A stretch of 39,640 nucleotides of DNA. Source: JAYXXU01 sp037969155. Its GTDB lineage: Bacteria; Pseudomonadota; Gammaproteobacteria; Pseudomonadales; Moraxellaceae. The DNA lies in contig JBBKWW010000095.1 in NCBI GenBank assembly GCA_037969155.1, positions 1 to 39,640 on the forward strand, read 5' to 3'. The translations under genes and the position numbers were made by a program. This document shows, one piece after another, positions 25,556 through 34,314 of this stretch (position 1 is the stretch's first letter; each line of letters opens with the position of its first letter). The notes below the pieces were generated by a model. The model was not told where the DNA came from. It ran no database searches and saw only the letters and a program-made list of their open reading frames with translations.

Positions 25556-27805
25556 ATGTCAACGCACTCTCGTTTACCCTTTAACCAACCCGAACTCGCG
25601 GCGGATGCCACGGGCGCACATACCCACTATCGGATGTGCACCTTGTGCGAAGCCATGTGCGGTATCGTGATTCAGACCGAAGGCCAGCAGATTGTGTCGA
25701 TTCGGGGTGATCAAGCAGATCCATTTAGCAAAGGTTATATCTGCCCCAAAGCCACCGCGCTGCAAGACTTACATGAAGATCCTGAGCGAATTCGCCACCC
25801 GATGAAACGCACCGCCAGTGGCTGGCAAAAAATCAGTTGGGATGAAGCACTCGATACGACCGCACAACAACTCAAAAGTATTCAAAAACAATATGGCCGG
25901 GATGCGGTCGGTAGTTACCTCGGCAATCCAAATGCGCACAACATGGGCTCACTGCTGTTTGGTGTCCAACTGCTGAAAATGCTCAAAACCAAAAATAAAT
26001 TTTCGGCCACTTCCGTCGATCAACTGCCACACCATATCGTGTCGTATCAATTGTTTGGTCACTATTTATACCTGCCTGTACCTGATATTGATCATACCGA
26101 TTATTTTATGATTATCGGTGGTAATCCACTGGCTTCTAATGGCAGCATCATGAGCGTGCCCGATGTCAAAAAACGCCTCAAAGCCATCCAACAGCGTGGT
26201 GGCCAAGTGGTGGTGATCGACCCTCGACGTAGCGAAACCGCCGACATTGCCGACCAACATCATTTTATTAAACCCGCCAGTGATGCCTTGCTACTGCTCA
26301 GTATGCTGCACACTTTATACAGCGAACAGCTGCTGCAACCGAATCGCTTGCTGGGATTCACCCCTGAAATCAAACAAATCGAAGCCTATGTCACGCCGTA
26401 TAGTCCAGAGCGGGTAGCCGAACATACAGGCTTGAGTGCCACCACGATTCGGCAACTGGCGCGAGAGTTTGCCGCTGCCAAGACTGCGGTCTGTTATGGC
26501 CGCATGGGCGCATCGGTACAGGCGTTTGGTACGCTGACCCAGTATCTGATCATGCTACTGAACATTTTGACTGATCGGCTCGATCATCGCGGTGGCCTGA
26601 TGTTTCCAACCCCTGCGGCGAACATCCTTGGCTTCTCTGGTCGCGGCCATATTGGACGCTATCAGTCGCGAGTACGTGGCCTACCAGAATTTGCGGGTGA
26701 GCTGCCTGTGTCGACTTTAGCAGAAGAAATTCTGACTGAGGGTGATGGTAAAATACGCGCCATGATTGTCGCGGCGGGTAATCCCGTGCTATCCACCCCC
26801 AATGGCCAGCAACTCGACCGTGCCTTGACTGGCTTGGACTTTATGCTATCGATTGACTTTTATCTGAATGAAACCAATCGGCATGCACATATTATTTTGC
26901 CACCCGTTGGCCCACTGGAACGCCAACACTATGACTTAGTGTTTCATAGTCTAGCGGTGCGCAATACCGCCAAATGGTCGAATGCCCTATTCGCGCCACA
27001 AGGTGATGCACGGCAAGACTGGCAGATTTATCTCGATCTGGCATTACGGCTGCAAGCAAAGCCGCGCTTTTATCACAAGATTGCCAATACCGCGCTACGT
27101 GAATTCGGGCCTGCGGCGATCATTGATGGCCTGCTGCGCAGTGGCAGTTATGGCGGCAAGCTTAAACTGAATCGAGGCTTGAGCCTTGCCAAACTGAAAA
27201 AGCAGCCACATGGCATTGACTTGGGGGCATTACAGCCGCAACTGCCAGATGGACTGTGGCACAAAGATCATCAAATTCATCTGGCCTTAGATTATTTTAT
27301 GCCAGACTTACAACGCTTAGAGCAGCACTTCTTTGGGCAAAATGGCACAGCGGCAACGCTGGCTGACTTTCCATTTGTGCTGATTGGGCGGCGACATCTG
27401 CGCAGCAATAACTCATGGCTACACAACAGCAAGCGCTTGGTCAAAGGCAAATCACGCTGCACCCTGATGCTACATCCGACCGATGCAGCCGCCTTGGGAA
27501 TTGCCGACCAGCAGCCAGTACAGGTACGTTCTCGCGTGGGCAGTGTCAGGATTTTGGCCGAAATCACCGATCAACTGATGCCAGGGGTGGTCAGTATTCC
27601 GCATGGTTGGGGACATGATAAAACCGGCACGGGCTGGTCGGTCGCTGAGCAACACTCGGGGGTCAGTGTCAATGACCTGACTGATGATCAAATGCTAGAT
27701 CAACTGTCGGGCAATGCCGTACTGAACGGAATTCCAGTACACTTGCAGCCTCTCCCGATCACGGTGCTGCAATCCGATGAGCAAACGATGGCGACCACTG
27801 ACTAG
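25556..27805 (+). CDS. Molybdopterin-dependent oxidoreductase, DMSO reductase family, unknown substrate
   Basis: A 749-residue protein with a 4Fe-4S site near the N-terminus (Cys28, Cys31, Cys35 and Cys63: CTLCEAMC...GYICPK), the molybdopterin-binding domains (IRHPMKRTASGWQKISWDEALD near 79-100; VVVIDPRRSETADIADQH in the middle) and a C-terminal dinucleotide-binding domain (LIGRRHLRSNNSWLHN, SIPHGWGHD). No twin-arginine signal is seen, so it is likely cytoplasmic. The usual metal-ligand position, near SATSVDQLP (150-158), has no obvious Cys or Sec. I chose ATG 25556, with AAGGA about eight bases upstream; the frame's earlier start runs into truB. No electron-transfer subunit gene lies beside it, so the redox partner is unknown. 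Confidence 0.88.
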   Translation: MSTHSRLPFNQPELAADATGAHTHYRMCTLCEAMCGIVIQTEGQQIVSIRGDQADPFSKGYICPKATALQDLHEDPERIRHPMKRTASGWQKISWDEALDTTAQQLKSIQKQYGRDAVGSYLGNPNAHNMGSLLFGVQLLKMLKTKNKFSATSVDQLPHHIVSYQLFGHYLYLPVPDIDHTDYFMIIGGNPLASNGSIMSVPDVKKRLKAIQQRGGQVVVIDPRRSETADIADQHHFIKPASDALLLLSMLHTLYSEQLLQPNRLLGFTPEIKQIEAYVTPYSPERVAEHTGLSATTIRQLAREFAAAKTAVCYGRMGASVQAFGTLTQYLIMLLNILTDRLDHRGGLMFPTPAANILGFSGRGHIGRYQSRVRGLPEFAGELPVSTLAEEILTEGDGKIRAMIVAAGNPVLSTPNGQQLDRALTGLDFMLSIDFYLNETNRHAHIILPPVGPLERQHYDLVFHSLAVRNTAKWSNALFAPQGDARQDWQIYLDLALRLQAKPRFYHKIANTALREFGPAAIIDGLLRSGSYGGKLKLNRGLSLAKLKKQPHGIDLGALQPQLPDGLWHKDHQIHLALDYFMPDLQRLEQHFFGQNGTAATLADFPFVLIGRRHLRSNNSWLHNSKRLVKGKSRCTLMLHPTDAAALGIADQQPVQVRSRVGSVRILAEITDQLMPGVVSIPHGWGHDKTGTGWSVAEQHSGVSVNDLTDDQMLDQLSGNAVLNGIPVHLQPLPITVLQSDEQTMATTD

Positions 27806-28244
27806 CTACGGGCTGCTGGTGACTTTACTGAGCATCCCCTTGCTGGCTGATGCTACGGATTATTTTACCCGCCACCAAGCCTATGCCACGCTGGACTGTC
27901 AGCAGCTCCAGCGCAATGGTTCTAGTGGGCACTGTATCGACACGTTGCTTGATCTGGCTAATCTGGAGCTGAACCACCACTATGACCAACTGATGACGGT
28001 GTATCAGTCACCTATAGCTCACTCAGCAACACCTACAAAAGCACGACCAGACGCGACGGATCAACAGCTACTCAAAGCCCAGCAGCAATGGCTACAGTTT
28101 CGCACGCAGCACTGTCTATTTGAGGCGCAGGCCAGTGGCGCAAATGCGGCTAAAACCGCACAATCAGCCAATCAAATTAAACTGTGCCAACTGGCACTGA
28201 CCCGCGAGCGGATCGAATATTTGAGTTGGTTTTTACAGCGCTGA
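27777..28244 (+). CDS. LprI-like (DUF1311) secreted protein
   Basis: A 155-residue protein with a signal peptide (LLVTLLSIPLLADA) and an LprI-type lysozyme-inhibitor domain. Four Cys residues (DCQQL, HCIDTL, HCLFEAQ, LCQLAL) in the right order could form two disulfides, and WLQFRTQHCLFE is the family hallmark. LprI proteins of some bacteria inhibit lysozyme; many relatives are unstudied. The ATG at 27777 lies inside the end of the oxidoreductase gene (overlap 29 bases), suggesting translational coupling, although a functional link between the two is not obvious. Confidence 0.78.
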   Translation: MSKRWRPLTSYGLLVTLLSIPLLADATDYFTRHQAYATLDCQQLQRNGSSGHCIDTLLDLANLELNHHYDQLMTVYQSPIAHSATPTKARPDATDQQLLKAQQQWLQFRTQHCLFEAQASGANAAKTAQSANQIKLCQLALTRERIEYLSWFLQR

Positions 28245-28324
28245 TGTGAGTATGTGTGGTGATCTTGTCGATTATGCCAACCGCCTCATGATTCTTTTTT
28301 CAATTATTACAAGGAGATAGATTC

Positions 28325-28780
28325 ATGCCAATCAAAGCGATGACACTACTCGCCACGGTCGCACTATTGGCGGGCTGTGCAGGAACACCAGCCAAACTCG
28401 GCATCGAGAACGGTCAACTTCCCCAATGTCCAGCAAAGCCCAACTGTGTCAGCAGTCAAGCCAACGACCCACAGCACCATATTGCACCGCTGTTGGGCAC
28501 AGGTACACCGGCACAGGTACAGGCGCAGTTGTTGCGCGTACTGGGTGAAATCGACCGATCAAAGGTCGTGGTGGTTCAGGACGATTATATTTCTGCCGAA
28601 ATCACCTCACGGATTTTTCGGTTTGTCGATGATGTAGCGTTCTATTTTCCGGCAACGGGTAGCACAGAGACTGTGGTACAGGTTCGCTCTGCGTCGCGGC
28701 TGGGGCATTCAGACCTTGGGGTGAATCGTGAGCGTGTTGAGCTGATTCGGGATCGAATGAAAGCCGTGCGAACTCAATAA
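28325..28780 (+). CDS. DUF1499 family lipoprotein
   Basis: A 151-residue protein with a lipoprotein signal (MTLLATVALLAGC, Cys18) and a DUF1499 domain: CPAKPNCVSSQAND near residues 35-48 and the closing block VQVRSASRLGHSDLGVNRERVELIRDRM. AAGGAG lies seven to eight bases before the ATG, a very good ribosome site. The family is widespread and of unknown function. It follows the LprI-like gene by 80 bases in the same direction. Confidence 0.85.
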   Translation: MPIKAMTLLATVALLAGCAGTPAKLGIENGQLPQCPAKPNCVSSQANDPQHHIAPLLGTGTPAQVQAQLLRVLGEIDRSKVVVVQDDYISAEITSRIFRFVDDVAFYFPATGSTETVVQVRSASRLGHSDLGVNRERVELIRDRMKAVRTQ

Positions 28781-28825
28781 GGACTTGATTGAAAAATTTG
28801 GATTGTTTACGTCAGGAAATTTTAC

Positions 28826-28951
28826 ATGGGTCGCTATGATGTGGCTGATGGCTGGATGCAGTTTGATGAGGGGTGGGATCGATGTTATTGGTCGATTGAT
28901 TCAGATGAAGCTGATTTAAAGACCAGCCCAGATACGATTGACAGGGTGTAA
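28826..28951 (+). CDS. Possible small acidic protein of 41 residues
   Basis: An ATG at 28826 preceded by AGGA about eight bases upstream opens a 41-codon frame (MGRYDVADGWMQFDEG...) ending in TAA at 28949-28951. The product would be strongly acidic with three Trp residues. It lies between the DUF1499 lipoprotein (+) and the end of brnA (-). The Shine-Dalgarno is the main support; there is no known homologue that I recognise, and the frame could be chance. Confidence 0.35.
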   Translation: MGRYDVADGWMQFDEGWDRCYWSIDSDEADLKTSPDTIDRV

Positions 28952-28962
28952 TCGCACTGTCA

Positions 28963-29253
28963 TCAGCCAGTTTGCGTATGTAACTCTCTCGCAGCATCCG
29001 CCAAAACCTCTGTTGACACACCGCGTTTTTTTAAGGCTTCAATTAACCGTGCCTCAACACTAAAGGCAAACTGAGCCTCATCTCGGCGTAAACCCTCACT
29101 GATATAAGACTTCAACAGCGACTGATAACCCGAAAACCCGCGATGTGGTGCAATCTCCTTCATCGACTCCACGAGATCGACAGGAATCCGAATCGTGATC
29201 GAGGTGCTGGGTCGCTCTTTGGTTAAACGCGCTTTGATTTTATCCGGCATCAT
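28963..29253 (-). CDS. brnA: BrnA-like ribbon-helix-helix antitoxin
   Basis: A 96-residue protein. The segment PSTSITIRIPVDLVESMKEIAPHRGFSGYQSLLKSYISEGLRRDE near residues 15-60 is a ribbon-helix-helix DNA-binding fold (strand, two helices, SGYQSLLKSYI as the second helix). It overlaps the end of brnT by 14 bases, the classical toxin-first BrnT-BrnA order in which the antitoxin neutralises the toxin and represses the operon. The RHH part sits near the N-terminus and the last 35 residues are an extra helical tail. The exact family (BrnA or CopG) is uncertain. Confidence 0.75.
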   Translation of the reverse strand: MMPDKIKARLTKERPSTSITIRIPVDLVESMKEIAPHRGFSGYQSLLKSYISEGLRRDEAQFAFSVEARLIEALKKRGVSTEVLADAARELHTQTG

Positions 29254-29539
29254 AGTCTTTACGCTCCTCGCTGATGGCCTTACGGGCTGAGATCAAACGG
29301 ATACACTCGCCGTCATACTCAATATGCACCACAAATAACAATCGCCCAAAGCTATCGTAACCAATGACGGCATCACGGGCTTCATCATTACGGCTTGCAT
29401 CCACTAAGCAAAAGAAAGGGTCAAAAAACACCGTAGCCGCCTGCTCAAAGCGAATGCCGTCATGCTTGCGTAGATTACTGGCGGCTTTATCTGCATCCCA
29501 GACAAAACGAACGCCATTAAGTTCGTAGTGAATATCCAT
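29240..29539 (-). CDS. brnT: BrnT family ribonuclease toxin
   Basis: A 99-residue protein of the BrnT/RelE-like fold. The hallmark N-terminal part VRFVWDADKAASNLRKHDGIRFEQAATVFFDP and the C-terminal VVHIEYDGECIRLISARKAISEERKDY (the terminal Arg, Lys and Tyr cluster) match the family. BrnT is an mRNA-cleaving or translation-inhibiting toxin neutralised by BrnA. I chose ATG 29539 over the GTG codons at 29545 and 29542 because the predicted transcription start falls exactly on the A of this ATG, which would make the mRNA leaderless. It heads a two-gene operon. Confidence 0.88.
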   Translation of the reverse strand: MDIHYELNGVRFVWDADKAASNLRKHDGIRFEQAATVFFDPFFCLVDASRNDEARDAVIGYDSFGRLLFVVHIEYDGECIRLISARKAISEERKDYDAG

Positions 29540-29543
29540 CACC

Positions 29544-29573
29544 ACATACTAAGCAATGTATGTACGTTGTCAA
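29544..29573 (-). promoter_or_regulatory. brnTA promoter with overlapping palindromic operator
   Basis: On the minus strand TTGACA (29573-29568), a 16-base spacer and TAGTAT (29551-29546). The seventh base after the -10 is the A of the brnT ATG. ACATAC (29544-29549) and GTATGT (29558-29563) are perfect inverted arms over the -10 and spacer, a likely site for BrnA-dependent repression. Confidence 0.65.
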
Positions 29574-29574
29574 T

Positions 29575-29603
29575 AAAAAACGCCAGCAGTGCTGACGTTT
29601 TTT
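29575..29603. terminator. Terminator of rbfA, bidirectional
   Basis: AACGCCAGC (29579-29587) pairs with GCTGACGTT (29591-29599) with one mismatch and a short loop, with an A-run on one side and a T-run on the other. It follows the rbfA stop by seven bases and ends one base before the brnT -35. Confidence 0.75.
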
Positions 29604-29610
29604 GAGTTGC

Positions 29611-30033
29611 TTATGATGACGCAGGTTTGTCATCAACATCGGCGGGTGAGTCTGGCTCTTCAGGCGCAATATCCGCCACCGCTTTACTGATCAGATCAGT
29701 CATGTAATTGCCATGCGCAGTCACCGTATCATAGTGAAAGCGCAAGCGTGGCGTGACCCGAGTCTTAATCCGACGACCCAACTCCGCCCGCAAAAAGCCA
29801 GAGGCTTTATTCAGCACACTCAGCGTCTCTGCGTGTGCGGCGGCGGTTTGGTCATCGGCTAGCTCACGACCCATGACGGTGACATACACTTCGGCATAGC
29901 CCAGATCGGCGCTGACTTTCACACTCGACACGGTGACCAAGCCACCAAGTCGAGGATCTCTCAGCTCCATCCGAATCAGGTCAGCCAGTTCGCGCTGTAC
30001 CTGATCGGCCATCCGTTTAAGGCGTTGACTCAT
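29611..30033 (-). CDS. rbfA: Ribosome-binding factor A
   Basis: A 140-residue protein with the KH-like fold of RbfA, which binds the 30S subunit during late maturation. SQRLKRMADQVQRELADLIRMELRDPRLG at the start and VNLNKASGFLRAELGRRI-like sequence (SVLNKASGFLRAELGRRIKTRVTPRLRF) in the middle are clear family motifs. The start at 30033 is favoured by AAGGGG eight bases upstream; the ATG two codons earlier is too close. The C-terminal 25 residues are acidic and Pro/Ser-rich. It follows infB by 20 bases and ends in a terminator. Confidence 0.95.
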   Translation of the reverse strand: MSQRLKRMADQVQRELADLIRMELRDPRLGGLVTVSSVKVSADLGYAEVYVTVMGRELADDQTAAAHAETLSVLNKASGFLRAELGRRIKTRVTPRLRFHYDTVTAHGNYMTDLISKAVADIAPEEPDSPADVDDKPASS

Positions 30034-30053
30034 GTGCATTTCCCCTTAACGGA

Positions 30054-32786
30054 TTACAATGTGCGCTTGATTTGTTGGACTTCATAAACCTCAATCTGAT
30101 CCAACTCTTTGATATCTTTGTAGCCCTTAACACCCAGACCACATTCGATACCCGCACGCACGTCATTCACATCTTCTTTGTGACGACGTAATGACTCAAG
30201 CTCACCTTGGAATACCACGACACCCTCACGCAACACCCGAATCGGCTTGTTACGATAAATCGTGCCTTCCATGACCATACAGCCCGCTGCCGCACCAAAA
30301 CGACTGGAGCGGAACACTTGACGCACTTGTGCAATCCCGAGAATATTCTCACGATGCTCAGGCGCGAGCATGCCACTCATGGCGGCTTTTACGTCATCAA
30401 TCATTTCATAGATGATGCTGTAATAGCGTACATCGACATCGTCTTGCTGACACTTCAAACGCGCGGCGGTATCGGCACGCACGTTAAAGCCCAGCAACAC
30501 AGCGCGAGTAGACTCTGCCAAGCTCACATCTGATTCAGTGATCGCACCGACGCCAGAACCGACGATACGCACTTGCACATCATCAATCGACAACTCATTC
30601 AGTGCATTGGTCAATGCCTCAAGCGAGCCACGTACATCGGTTTTCAGAACTAGATTGACGGTCGGTACGTCTTGTTTGCCCATATTGGCAAACAGATTTT
30701 CCAAACGCATATCGGACTGACGATCCAGCTTTTTGCTACGCTCACGGCTGGCACGGAACTCGGCCACTTCACGTGCTTTTTTCTCATCTGACACGACGAG
30801 GAATTCATCGCCAGCGTTAGGCGCATCTGGCAGACCAAGAATCTCGACCGGAATCGATGGGCCTGCTATTTTGGTCGGCAAGCCGTTTTCGTCATTCATG
30901 GCGCGGACGCGACCATAGAATGCACCTGCCAAAATCAGATCACCAACTTGCAATGTGCCTTTTTGTACCAGCAAGCTGGCCACTGCGCCACGACCTTTAT
31001 CAATCCGCGCTTCGATCACGACGCCCTGTGCTGCACCATCATCAGATGCGGTCAGTTCCATCAGTTCAGCTTGAATTGAGATCAGGTTAAGTAACTCATC
31101 AATGCCTGCACCCGTCTTAGCAGAGACTTTGGCAAGAGGCGTATCACCACCCCAGCTTTCAGTCGTCACGCCCTTGACGGACAGTTCATTCAATACACGG
31201 TCAAAGTCGGCACCTTCTTTATCGATTTTATTCAACGCGATAATGATCGGTGTACCCGCCGCCCGTGCATGCTCAATGGCTTCAGCTGTTTGTGGCATCA
31301 CACCATCATCGGCTGCAACCACAATCACGACGATATCGGTGGCTTTGGCACCGCGTGCCCGCATGGAGGTAAATGCAGCGTGACCCGGTGTATCCAAGAA
31401 GGTGATCACACCTTTTTCGGTTTCGACATGGTACGCGCCAATATGCTGCGTAATACCACCCGCCTCACCTGAAGCGACTTTAGTCCGGCGAATATAATCG
31501 AGCAACGAAGTCTTACCATGGTCGACGTGACCCATGATGGTGACCACCGGTGGACGCGGCTTGGCATCGCCACGGGCTTTACCTGCGGCTTCAATCAGAT
31601 TGTCTTCAACCGCAGTGTCACTGACCAGAATCGGATTATGACCCAATTCTTCAACCACTAACGCGGCAGTGGCTTGGTCAAGACTGTCGCCCTCACGCAC
31701 CATTTCGCCCATTTTCATCAGCATTTTGATGACTTCACGGACTTTAACTGCCATTTTTTGCGCCAGATCAGACACGACAATCGTTTCACCGACCTGTACG
31801 TCATACACTTGCTTTTCAACTGGTTTTTCAAAACCATGCTGATTGCTTTGGCTGGTTTTGAGACCTTTGTTGTTCTGGCGGAAGCTTTGCTCTTCTTGCC
31901 GGCTATTACGGCCACGACCTTTGCCACCACGGGTGGTAGTGGTGGTGGTGCTACCACGTTTGATCTCACGATCTTCTTTGGCAAACGACTCTTCGTAGGC
32001 ACGACCAACCAAGCCACGCGCGAGTGGTGTGGTTTCATCAATCACGGGTGCTTTGACATCTTCATTGGCATATTTCGATGCCATCTGACGCATTTGCTCT
32101 AGTGTGCGCTGCTGAGCCTCCTCAGCCGCTGCCCGACGTGCAGTTTCTTCAGTGGTTTTTAGACGGGCTTCTTCTGCTTCACGAACTTTACGTTGCTCTG
32201 GACTTTCTTTTCTACCTTGTGCTTTGGCCGTAGGCTTACTCACAGGCTTTGGTGTAATCGGCTTACTATCCAGACTTGCACCGCGCTTGACCACCACCGC
32301 TTCGGCTTTAACACCCGCATCGGCTCTTGGCGTAAGGTGTTGCGCACGCATTGCGTCGAGGGTGGCTTTTTGGCGTGCGTCAGCTTCAACACGTGCTCTT
32401 GCGTCTGCATCAGCACGTGCTTTGATTTCGGCTTGGCTCAGATTTTTTTGCTCAGACAAGGTTCTCATGTCTGATGCCATTAACGCAGAGTCAGGCTTAG
32501 CAAACACTTGCTTCTTGCGCACTTCGACACTAATCGCCTTGGCTTTACCGTTGGTGCTGGTCACTTTAGCGGTAGTCGTGGTTTTGCGCTTAAAGCTAAT
32601 CCGAGTATCTGTTGTGGCTTGGCCATGACTGCGCTGCAAGTGCGACACTAGCCGCTCTTGCTCTACTTCGGACACTGCACTGTCAGCTGTACGTTGGGGC
32701 AGGCCAGCGGCTGCTAGTTGCTCCAGCAGCTTCTCAACCGGCTTTTGTACCATTTGCGCCAATTCTTTTACGGTTTTTTCAGCCAT
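30054..32786 (-). CDS. infB: Translation initiation factor IF-2
   Basis: A 910-residue GTPase that places initiator tRNA on the 30S subunit. Residues 1-55 are an IF2_N domain (TVKELAQMVQKPVEKLLEQL), about 60-320 a long charged linker rich in Ala, Lys, Arg and Glu, about 330-385 a second IF2_N domain (VGETIVVSDLAQKMAVKVREVIKM). The G domain begins near 410: GHVDHGKT at 419-426, DTPGHAAF, and NKIDKEG. Domains II, III and IV follow. It is 12 bases downstream of nusA on the same strand. Confidence 0.97.
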   Translation of the reverse strand: MAEKTVKELAQMVQKPVEKLLEQLAAAGLPQRTADSAVSEVEQERLVSHLQRSHGQATTDTRISFKRKTTTTAKVTSTNGKAKAISVEVRKKQVFAKPDSALMASDMRTLSEQKNLSQAEIKARADADARARVEADARQKATLDAMRAQHLTPRADAGVKAEAVVVKRGASLDSKPITPKPVSKPTAKAQGRKESPEQRKVREAEEARLKTTEETARRAAAEEAQQRTLEQMRQMASKYANEDVKAPVIDETTPLARGLVGRAYEESFAKEDREIKRGSTTTTTTRGGKGRGRNSRQEEQSFRQNNKGLKTSQSNQHGFEKPVEKQVYDVQVGETIVVSDLAQKMAVKVREVIKMLMKMGEMVREGDSLDQATAALVVEELGHNPILVSDTAVEDNLIEAAGKARGDAKPRPPVVTIMGHVDHGKTSLLDYIRRTKVASGEAGGITQHIGAYHVETEKGVITFLDTPGHAAFTSMRARGAKATDIVVIVVAADDGVMPQTAEAIEHARAAGTPIIIALNKIDKEGADFDRVLNELSVKGVTTESWGGDTPLAKVSAKTGAGIDELLNLISIQAELMELTASDDGAAQGVVIEARIDKGRGAVASLLVQKGTLQVGDLILAGAFYGRVRAMNDENGLPTKIAGPSIPVEILGLPDAPNAGDEFLVVSDEKKAREVAEFRASRERSKKLDRQSDMRLENLFANMGKQDVPTVNLVLKTDVRGSLEALTNALNELSIDDVQVRIVGSGVGAITESDVSLAESTRAVLLGFNVRADTAARLKCQQDDVDVRYYSIIYEMIDDVKAAMSGMLAPEHRENILGIAQVRQVFRSSRFGAAAGCMVMEGTIYRNKPIRVLREGVVVFQGELESLRRHKEDVNDVRAGIECGLGVKGYKDIKELDQIEVYEVQQIKRTL

Positions 32787-32798
32787 ACGCTGCTACCC

Positions 32799-34277
32799 CT
32801 AGTTAAACCATGATTCGCGGGCCTTCATAATCAGCCGGCCTGCTTGTGCTGCATCGAGATCGTCAATGTCAGCAATATCGTCAATGGCCTGATCAGCCAG
32901 ATCATCTACGGTAATAATGCTGCGTGCTGCAAGGGCAAAGGCGATTTCTCGACTCATGCCCTCCATATTGAGCAACTCATCACTTGGATCTTGAATGTTT
33001 TCTTGCTTTAAAAGTGCGTCAGCCAGTGCCACGTCTTTCGCACGCGACTGCACCAACTCCACCAAATCAGCCTCTAAGCCAATCTCATCAAAGGTTTCTG
33101 CTGGCACATATGCCAACTCTTCAAATGAGATAAAGCCCATTTCAACCAATGCGGCAGATAACTCTGGATCGATATTCAAGCGCTCAGTAAACAGATCAAT
33201 ATACTGTTGTGCTTCACTGGCTTGACGAGCGCGATACTCATCTTCAAGCATCATGTCGAGTTTGTAGCCAGTCAGCTCTGAAGCCAAACGCACGTTTTGG
33301 CCTTGTGTGCCAATCGCACGCGCCAACTGATCACTGGCCGCAAAAATAATATCCGCGCTCTTGGTATCTTCATCTAGCACGATTCCTGACACATCGGCAG
33401 GCTCTAAGGCACTGGCGATATACTGTGCAGGATCATCAGACCAGACCACCACATCAATCCGCTCACCGTTCAGCTCTTGCTGTACCGCCTGAATCCGTGT
33501 ACCACGCATGCCAATACAGGCGCCAACAGGGTCAATCCGATGGTCATTGGTTTTCACCGCAACTTTGGCACGCACGCCAGAATGCCGTGCTGCACCTTTA
33601 ATCTCGATGATTTCTTCACTAATTTCAGGAACTTCCTTGCGCATCAGTGCAATCAGCATCTCAGGACGTGAGCGTGATAACAGCAATTGCGCGCCACGGC
33701 CTTCACGATTCACGGCATACAAAATTGCAGTGATCCGTTGTTTGGCGCGTAAGGTTTCTTTGGGCAGCATTTCATCGCGGGCCAAATATCCTTCGGCGTT
33801 TTCGCCTAAATCAATAATAAAGCCATCTTTGGTTTGTTTTTTAACTTCACCATAGATCAGTTCACCGACGCGAGTAGCATACGCATCCGCAATCAAGGCC
33901 CGCTCAGCTTCCCGAATTTTTTGCACGATGACTTGCTTGGCAATCTGTGCAGCAATCCGGCCAAACTCAATCGATGCAATCTGCTCTTCTCGCACATCAC
34001 CGACTTTCCACTGCTCAGGATCAAGATCGCTGATGGCATCTTGGCACGCTGGCATTTCGTGGTCGTAATCTTCGACCACCGTCCAAAAACGGAAGGTGTC
34101 GTATTCGCCGGTCTTACGGTCGATTCTGACCCGTAGCTCAACTTCCTCATCATGCTCGTAAAACTTTTTCTTAGTCGCCGCAACCAACGCTTGTTCAAGC
34201 GCCTCAAAAATCGCTTCGCGGCCGACTCCTTTTTCGTTACTGACGATTTCCACCACAGTGAGAATTTCGCGACTCAT
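32799..34277 (-). CDS. nusA: Transcription termination/antitermination factor NusA
   Basis: A 492-residue protein, close to E. coli length. An N-terminal RNA polymerase-binding domain (about 1-130, MSREILTVVEIVSNEKGVGREAIFEALEQALVAATKK) is followed by an S1 domain (GELIYGEVKKQTKDGFIIDLGENAEGYL, about 135-200), two KH domains (IRGMRGTRIQAVQQEL-like ACIGMRGTRIQAVQQELNGERIDVV and ARAIGTQGQNVRLASELTGYKLD), and acidic C-terminal AR repeats (LVEMGFISFEELAYVPAETFDEI). It follows rimP by 37 bases. NusA modulates pausing, termination and rRNA antitermination. Confidence 0.97.
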   Translation of the reverse strand: MSREILTVVEIVSNEKGVGREAIFEALEQALVAATKKKFYEHDEEVELRVRIDRKTGEYDTFRFWTVVEDYDHEMPACQDAISDLDPEQWKVGDVREEQIASIEFGRIAAQIAKQVIVQKIREAERALIADAYATRVGELIYGEVKKQTKDGFIIDLGENAEGYLARDEMLPKETLRAKQRITAILYAVNREGRGAQLLLSRSRPEMLIALMRKEVPEISEEIIEIKGAARHSGVRAKVAVKTNDHRIDPVGACIGMRGTRIQAVQQELNGERIDVVVWSDDPAQYIASALEPADVSGIVLDEDTKSADIIFAASDQLARAIGTQGQNVRLASELTGYKLDMMLEDEYRARQASEAQQYIDLFTERLNIDPELSAALVEMGFISFEELAYVPAETFDEIGLEADLVELVQSRAKDVALADALLKQENIQDPSDELLNMEGMSREIAFALAARSIITVDDLADQAIDDIADIDDLDAAQAGRLIMKARESWFN

Positions 34278-34314
34278 ATGTCACCTGTCGATTGGTTGAA
34301 GATCACTGTCCAAT

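Noticed and set aside
28812..29021. Minus-strand frame of 69 residues across the gap after brnA
   Set aside because: It overlaps the end of brnA, lacks a ribosome site, and has no recognisable motif; it is the antisense of the gap.
31674..32628. Plus-strand frames of about 140-160 residues inside infB
   Set aside because: They are antisense to the repetitive charged linker of IF-2, whose codon bias keeps the opposite strand open.
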